Translations under genes and position numbers: made by a program
Assembly (NCBI GenBank): GCA_029834535.1
Contig: JAQMWT010000434.1
Location: forward strand, 1-58,310
Length of the DNA: 58,310 bases
DNA from: Chrysophaeum taylorii
Taxonomy: Eukaryota; Sar; Pelagophyceae; Pelagomonadales; Pelagomonadaceae
Reading direction: 5' to 3'
Part shown: positions 52,344 to 58,310 of the stretch, piece after piece
Layout of the letters: every line of letters starts with the position of its first letter
Numbering within the stretch: the first letter of the stretch is position 1
The notes under the pieces: generated by a model
The model's input: only the letters and a program-made list of their open reading frames with translations
What the model was told of the DNA's origin: nothing
Database searches by the model: none

Positions 52344-54149
52344 ATGTCGGCCACCGAGCTCAAGGACGCACGGAAGCGCCTGCCGGAAATCGTCAGCCAG
52401 CTCCGCACTTTCAACCACGACGGTGATGCGGTGGAGGACGCGACGCACCTGCGACACCTCGAACAGGACGTCGTGGACTACGCCCAGTTCCTGGCTGACG
52501 CCACCGGCTCCATCTGGCTCCCGCCGTTGACGCCCGAAGCCGACCTGTTCCTGCTCTGCCTCCTGCGCCGCGGCACCGCGGCGGAGGCGCAGCGCATTGT
52601 CGACCGCTGCCAGACTGGTGCCGACGCTTTGGACCGCCTACGCCAGCGCTTCGCCTTCAACAGCAAGACCGAACTCCGCCAGCATCTGCACGATCTGTCC
52701 TTCGTCTCGTTCGGCACGCCCGACCTTTACCTCGCGGCCTTCGAACGTAACATCACGGCCCTTGAGGCACTGGGCGACACATTCACCGACACGGATGCTC
52801 TTCTACCTCGGAGGCCTCAAGGGGCCCAAAGGGGGGATGACCTGGCGGAGGCCCACCGTCTCCTCGCGATTGAGTCCGCCCGGACAGGCGCCTCGTACGA
52901 CACCTTCATTAAGGTCTTCACCACGTACTGCCGCAACGCCGATATCAGCCGCGGCGGCTCTTGCGCACGCGCCCGCCAGACCGCCGCGCAGCCTGCTGCC
53001 CCGCCCGGCCGCACCACGCTCAACTACGACTTCCGTGCGGACTGGACCCCAGTCCCGTTCTGCAGCAAGTGCTACGGGCTCTTGCACACCGCCCGCATAT
53101 GCTCTGCCGACATCACGAGCCGTGTGCCGTGCGGAATCTGCCGCTTCCCCACCCACACCACCGACAACTGCGCGCTCAAGACTCCCGGCTGGCAGCCCGG
53201 AGACGTCCTCTCGATCCGCGACCTCCGCAAGTTGAGGACTTTCCGCTCCCGGGACTTGCCACCCGCCCGCCCGGCCGCGCCGCCCCATCAGGCGCCCCCG
53301 CCGGCCCCGCAGGCACCTGAGCCTGCGCCGACCGCTGCCGCGGCCGCCCGCCGCACCACCGACGCCTGTCGGACCGGTTACACCATCGGCGCGCGCGCCT
53401 TTATGGCGCGCGGCATCGAGCCACCGTTGGTCTCTCTCAGCGCCCTTCACCTGACGTTGACGTTGCTCTTCGTGGCCGCCGGGGCTATGCTCGGTCTCTG
53501 CCTCGACGGCCGTGTTGCGCTGCCCGCTCTCCTCCTCGTCCCCGGCCTTGCATGCGTCCTCCGCACTGTCTCATTCCCGCTCCTGTGCAGCACCACGGCG
53601 CGGGCAGCCCGTGCCCGCGCGGCGCCACCAGACGACTACGAGGAGTGGCTCGTCGACTCCGCCTGCGACAACCACACGCGGCCCGAGTACAGCACGGTGG
53701 TCTCCTACACGAAGACGTGGCTGTCCTGGCTCCCGGGCGGCTTCTTCGACGGTGGACGCCACAGCCACGCTGTCAGTGGACACGTCATCGAGAACGTCAC
53801 GCTCCAGACTACGGACGGACACATCGACGTCACCATCGCTGCAGCCATTACGCCCTCGCTCCCGCGGCTCTTCTCGGTCGACCAGTTCGACAAGAGCGGG
53901 GGGCGCTTCATCAGCGGGTCGCGCCCTCGCCTCGAGACGAGCGACGGCAAGATCATCCCCCTCATCAAGCGAGGAAAGGACTACGTGCTCATCACCCGGC
54001 GCACGGGGACCGAACCGGCGACGGCCGGCACTGCGGCCGTCACCGCCGCGGCCCCCGCCGCCCCCCGCACGGGGACCGAACCGGCGACGGCCGGCACTGC
54101 GGCCGTCACCGCCGCGGCCCCCGCCGCGGCCCCCGCCGCCGCCGCCGTA

Positions 54150-54181
<32 letters not shown>

Positions 54182-57100
54182 TGCCGGTCGCCGGCTCGCG
54201 CCGCGCGCTGTCTATGGCTCGGCTTTCGTCTCCTCCCTCGTCGCGACCGCGGTCTTGGCCGGCGCTATGGCTGCTGTGGCGTCGAGCCATGCCGTTGGGG
54301 CGGCAATGCTGCAGCACCCGAGCGCACGGCCGGTCGACCCGGTCCTCATGCCGGGCCTCCGCCTCGACGACGTCAGCGCCCATCAGATGCTCGGCCACGC
54401 CAGCGATGATCGCCGGGACGCCGCCCTGAAGCGGCTCGGCCTTCCCGCTGTCGGGGAAAGCCGGCACCCCATCTGCTGCACCCTCGGCCGCTTACGCAAG
54501 GCGCCCACGCATTCCACGACGACGAGCGCGACCACGGCACCCGACGGGGCCGTCGTTGAGGTCGACTTGCAAGGCCCCTTCAACCCGCCGACACTCGGAG
54601 GGGCGCGATATGGCCTCGACTTCGCCTTTCGGCGCCCGGCTCGCCTGGCGAGCTCGCTCATTGCCAAGAAAAGCGACGCGGCGGGGGAGCTCCCCGTGCT
54701 CCTCGCGTCCGCGCGCGCGGCTGGGCTGCACCCAACTACCCTCCGCGCGGACTTGGGGGGCGAGCTCGACAACCCGCACTTCCGTTCTACGGCCGCCGCC
54801 TCCGGCCTCGCCGTCGAGTACGTCGTCCCCGAACGCCACGTCAACGCCGCCGAGAACGCCCACATCCGGATTCTGGACGTGGCGCGCGCCAACGACGTCT
54901 TGGTCCGGAACGTGCTCCATCCCAAATTCTGGGGCTATTCCTACCTCTACGCCGTCCGTCAGGTGAACGTCGTCGGCGGCTACATCGGCGAGCACGAGGA
55001 CATTAGCGGCATGGCGCCCTACGGCTCGCTCGTTGCCTACCGCGTCGACGCCGCGAAGAACACCGCACGCGCATTGATCGGGATATACCTAGGATGTCGG
55101 CCCGAGGCCGGTCCCGGGGCCGTCTACGTTGTTCCAGCGCCGCGATCGGGCTGCGTCCAGGACGACCTTCGCCTCGTGCGCACGACCGCGACCGTCCGCT
55201 TCCTCGCCGCACCGGGCACGCCTGTTACGACCGACTTGCTCCGCACCACTCTCGACAGCTTGCGTGCAGCGGCCACAGCCCCGCTCGCGGACGCCGGCGC
55301 CCCGACGCCGCCACCGCCCCCACCCCCTACCTTGACCCAAGCCTGCAAGATTGCGCAGGCGTACGCGACCGCGACGTCGGCGGGCGAACCCGCCCCCGAC
55401 CACGCCCCGCTACCGGGCCCGGGCTTGTTCGACGACGATCAGGACCCTGCCCTTTGGCACGAGACGCCGCCCTCGACCTTCGTCTTCGACTACGGACCCC
55501 CCGACCCGACGGCTCCCCGATCCCTTCGGGAGGCCCGTGGCCGCCCGGACGCGCCTGGCTGGACGGCGGCCGTCCTCAAGGAACACGGCGCCTTCTTCCA
55601 ATTCGAGGCCATCCGCGTTGTAGCCGCCCGTGACGTCTCTGATGACGCCGTGGTCGTCGGCTGCATTACCGCCCTCGCCGTCAAGCGCGATGGCACGCAG
55701 AAGGTTCGCTTCTGCTACGACGGGGCTCAAGCCAAACGGACCGAGACTGCGCATGCGCTCGCCGTCCCGGAGGACCACGACGATGCGCCTTGTACCGTCA
55801 CTGCGGTTTCACCCTCGTACGCGTCGCCATGCGCTGACAACAATGCCGTGCTCGTCTTCGTGGCCGTCTGCAACCGCTACGGCTATGTCGCCTGCGCTGG
55901 GGACGCTCGGTGCGCCTACCTCCAATCTCACCCACTCCTGCCTCATGAGCGCCGCTACATGCGCCCGCCTCGCCACATCGGCGACTACATGGCAGACCTT
56001 CCTCCGGACCAACGATACGACCCGGCTCGGTCGCTGTGGCTCACGCTCAAGCCTGTCTACGGCCAGCCCCATGCGGGCCGCAAGTGGTATGAGACGTTCG
56101 TCGAGTACCTCGGCCTTCTTGGCTTCCTCGAATCGCCGTACCACCCCTGCTTCTTCTACCGCTATGAAGATACTGGGCCGCCGACGGTACTCATCAGCGT
56201 TGTCGACAACATTCCGCTCGCGGGCCAACCGGACGCCGTGGCTGAAGTACGCGCTGCGCTCAGCGACCGTTTTGTCATGACGTGGGAAGACGTCGCTCAC
56301 GACATCTGCGGCATCACCCTCGACTACCGTGCCGATGGCTCTGTCTTCGCCCACCAGCGCCCGTACATCGACAAGGTCCTCGGTCACCTCGGCTACGGCT
56401 CGATCACGGTCGGGCCTGCCACACCGATGCACCTGGACTTCAACGTCGACCCCCACGTACCCGACAAGACGGCCGACAGCGGCGACGTCCGTGCCGCGCT
56501 CGCCATCAACCCACGCGAGGCCCTTGGTCTGCTCATGTTCACGCGGGCGACGTTGCCCACCTTCGCGCGCACGGTTCACGTCCTGGCCACCGCCGTAAAC
56601 GTGTGGTCCGAGCGCCACGCTCGGGCCCTCGACCGTGCCCTGCGCTGGCTCGCGGCTCACCGGGACCTTGGCATCCTGTTTTCTGCTGCCTACCGAGGCG
56701 CCTTCCACCTCTCTGCTTATGCGGACGAGAGTCTTGGCTGTGAGCTCGCTCGCGGTGCGCACGGCTCTGCCCTCTCGCGCCTCGGTGGTGCCGTTCTCCT
56801 CCAGGGGGCCTGCGTCTCCGGGGCCAGTCGGCGCGTCTCTGCGACATGCCACAGCACGCCTGAGATTGCCATCTTAGCCCTGTCTCACACTGTCCGTCGC
56901 CTTCTTGGCGTGCGCCACCTCAGCCAGACCCTCGAGGGGGTCCGGCCGCCTCGCACCACGGTATGGTGTGATAACCAACCGGCACTGAAGATCGTCCGTC
57001 GCCGTCTTCTGTCGCCTAACTTGCGCCATCTGCGTATCGCCCTCAGTGCCCTCATTTGCGCAGTTGATACGTACGACTGTGCCTACAAGTACGTCAAGAC

Positions 57101-57203
57101 CAAGCTAAATTACGCCAACGTCTTCGTTTCCAACGAGGACGCTGACCTCTTCGACCGCGATACTGCCTTCCTCACCGGTCATGTCACCCCTGACCTCTCC
57201 TAG
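52344..57203 (+). CDS. Copia Gag-Pol polyprotein
   Basis: The 1619-codon frame from ATG 52344 encodes all functions. Gag has two tandem CX2CX4HX4C zinc knuckles (residues 240-253 and 263-276). A hydrophobic stretch follows (about 364-412). The protease site is WLVDSACDN (Asp438), lacking the usual Gly. A 22-residue unit (66 bp) is duplicated in tandem before an Ala run (about 553-615). HQMLGH and CCTLGR are the remains of the integrase zinc domain. The integrase core is D741, D803, E837. RT has Asp1187 (AGDARCAYLQ) but VVDN at 1286-1289 in place of YVDD. RNase H has D1461, E1507, D1543. The frame is closed by TAG. The Asn1289 change predicts poor or no RT activity in this copy. An Asp-to-Asn change by one base after integration is the simplest explanation. 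Confidence 0.92.
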
Positions 57204-57376
57204 ACTCCTGGGGGGGTCCTACCTCGCTCTACTCTTGTTCTTTCTTTTTCGCCCTTCCGCTGCGCTTCGCTCCTTTCACGTGCCTCCTGCAGCCCTCTCT
57301 TCGCACCTGATCGCTTCGCTGGATCTTCGCACCTGATCGCTTCGCTCGCACCTGATCGCTTCGCTGGATGGGGAGG

Positions 57377-57499
57377 CACCAGCCTGTCCCAGTGACACGC
57401 CACTGACACACCACGCGCGCGCCACGCACGCGCCTCGTCGCCTGTCCTGACACTAGGTCACATGCCACGTTCACTTCACACACACATGACACTCATGCG
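57377..57499 (+). repeat. 3' LTR of Copia element
   Basis: Direct repeat of 52162-52284, preceded by the purine tract and followed by GTTTG. Confidence 0.8.
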
Positions 57500-57504
57500 G
57501 TTTG

Positions 57505-57625
57505 TTTGTTTGTCTTTAAATGTCGACTGCTAAGAGGGGGGTGTGTGTGTGTCGAAGGAACGTTCGTTTGTTTGTTTGTTTGTCTGTCTGTCTGTTCGTT
57601 TGTTTGTCTTTAAATGTCGACAAGT
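57505..57625 (+). repeat. R1-type units right of Copia
   Basis: Two GTTTGTCTTTAAATGTCGAC units (57509 and 57602) lie in forward orientation with GTTT/GTCT microsatellite expansion between them. Together with the reversed R1 left of the element, they place Copia between inverted R1 copies. Confidence 0.65.
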
Positions 57626-57959
57626 GCAGGCCAGTAAGTTCACCTAGTCCCAATCTCTAACCCCAGTAAGTTCACCTTGTCCCAGTAAGTTCACCTGGTC
57701 AGTAAGTTCACCTAGTCCAAATCTCTAACCCCAGTAAGTTCGGCGTAAACCACTCGTGCTCACGCCACTCCTTTGAGCTCGTCGCCTCTAACCCCCGCCA
57801 ATCCAAGCTGCTTTGATCCGCACGCGCCGCCAACCTTGAGTTTACTCTAAAAACCCCAGTAAGTTCACCTGGTCCCAGTAAGTTCACCTGGTCACTCAGT
57901 TCACCTAGTCCCAATCTCAAACCCCAGTAAGTTCACCTGGTCCCAGTAAGTTCACTTAC
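57626..57959 (-). repeat. GGTGAACTTACTGG array, inverted copy
   Basis: About ten copies read CCAGTAAGTTCACC on the plus strand, the reverse of the 22637-22986 array. The GGCGTAAAC/CACTC block and the TCTAACCCC spacer also match. Shared sequence ends at ACAAGTGCAGGCCAGTAAG, adjoining an R1 unit. Confidence 0.8.
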
Positions 57960-58310
57960 AGTGCGCGTGTAGACGCCGGGAGGGGGCTTATCGGTATTGC
58001 GCAGCACGTGTGGGGTAGGGTGGAGTCGTCGACTCAGAAGAGCATATCCTCGGGGTTGCCGATCGAAAGAGAGCCACGTAGAGCTGGACGTGACAGAAGA
58101 CGGGCTTGGGCAAGAGGACGCCGACCTCGCGGGGCGTCTGGCCCTGGCTCTTGTTGATCGTTTGGCGTCGGCGGGCTTAAGGGATACAGGTTGGAGGAGC
58201 CTCGGTGACACGACACGATCGATCATGTATCTGGTACCGTTCCAGTGGCCGTGCGACGGGTCGAGGTTGCGAAGACTTTAAGCTCGCGATCAAAGTCAGC
58301 ATGCCGTTGG
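57960..58310 (-). pseudogene. Helitron-type helicase C-terminal fragment, second copy
   Basis: On the minus strand the track shows the same final helicase blocks as the 22 kb copy: a degenerate NLDPSHGH region near 58265, then the INKSQG-like and final ALSR-like blocks, and VYTRTV near the array. Frames are broken near 58100-58200. The fragment runs off the right end of the window, so more of the gene may lie outside. Confidence 0.75.

Larger units (their letters stand above)
52157..57504 (+). mobile_element. Ty1/Copia retrotransposon with short LTRs
   Basis: The element has 123 bp direct repeats at 52162-52284 and 57377-57499 and a GTTTG duplication on each side (52157-52161, 57500-57504). 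Because the target is GTTT-repetitive, the LTR limits are uncertain by a few bases, and neither choice gives canonical TG...CA ends. A purine tract GGATGGGGAGG (57366-57376) precedes the 3' LTR. The single open frame is uninterrupted and GC-rich, so the insertion is recent. Short (GCACCTGATCGCTTCGCT)-type repeats fill 57298-57365. Confidence 0.88.

Noticed and set aside
53571..54467. 298-codon minus-strand ORF with Gly runs
   Set aside because: Shadow of the GC-rich Copia frame; the Gly runs mirror the Ala tract.
1..58310. Reassigned stop codon in the host
   Set aside because: TAG closes the intact Copia frame and TGA closes the intact 411-codon gene, so the shared stops in Gypsy copies alone do not support a variant code.

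Overview
The window is transposon-rich eukaryotic nuclear DNA. It shows LTR retrotransposons with gag and pol, Mutator-like transposases, Helitron-type helicase remnants, simple repeats and only one gene that looks like an intact non-mobile host gene. No operons, Shine-Dalgarno sites, rRNA, convincing tRNA or CRISPR were seen. The host cannot be named from the sequence. Retrotransposons carrying a cytosine methyltransferase are known from dinoflagellates and a charophyte alga, so an algal or other protist host is a reasonable guess, but a fungus is not excluded.

Layout. 1-6091 is a C-rich stretch with long open frames but no recognisable product. It ends in a 190 bp repeat that recurs at 13.86-14.05 kb. 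7.08-8.93 kb holds a broken MULE-like transposase gene (minus strand), followed by a head-to-head array of a GGTACCAGTGATGTGACC motif. 9.93-11.14 kb is a candidate non-autonomous element with about 48 bp inverted termini. 11.15-13.87 kb is a frame-disrupted gene starting with a WRN-type 3'-5' exonuclease domain. 14.26-15.32 kb is a truncated coiled-coil, Gln/Pro-rich ORF.

The centre is made of three copies of one Ty3/Gypsy family, all on the minus strand: copy A (15325-21654, 5' half only), copy B (26897-37085, with TCGAA target duplication) and copy C (37755-47922). Their order is LTR - tRNA-like primer site - Gag (coiled coil, SR-rich) - protease - DNA cytosine-5 methyltransferase - reverse transcriptase - RNase H - integrase - polypurine tract - LTR. 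A complete-looking methyltransferase, with motifs I, II, IV, VI, VIII, IX and X identifiable, sits inside pol between protease and RT. This is the main discovery candidate. All copies carry frame breaks, but several breaks are shared between copies, suggesting recoding or a defective lineage mobilised in trans.

Between copies A and B lie a Helitron-type helicase 3' fragment, an array of GGTGAACTTACTGG repeats, the intact 411-residue gene (two PH-like folds and a triple C-terminal repeat) and minisatellites. Right of copy C is a Mutator-like transposase gene with zinc finger, DDE core and SWIM finger. Next come AT-rich repeats and a GC-rich Ty1/Copia element (52157-57504 with GTTTG target duplication) whose RT active site reads VVDN instead of YVDD. 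The window ends in a second, inverted Helitron helicase and repeat-array copy.
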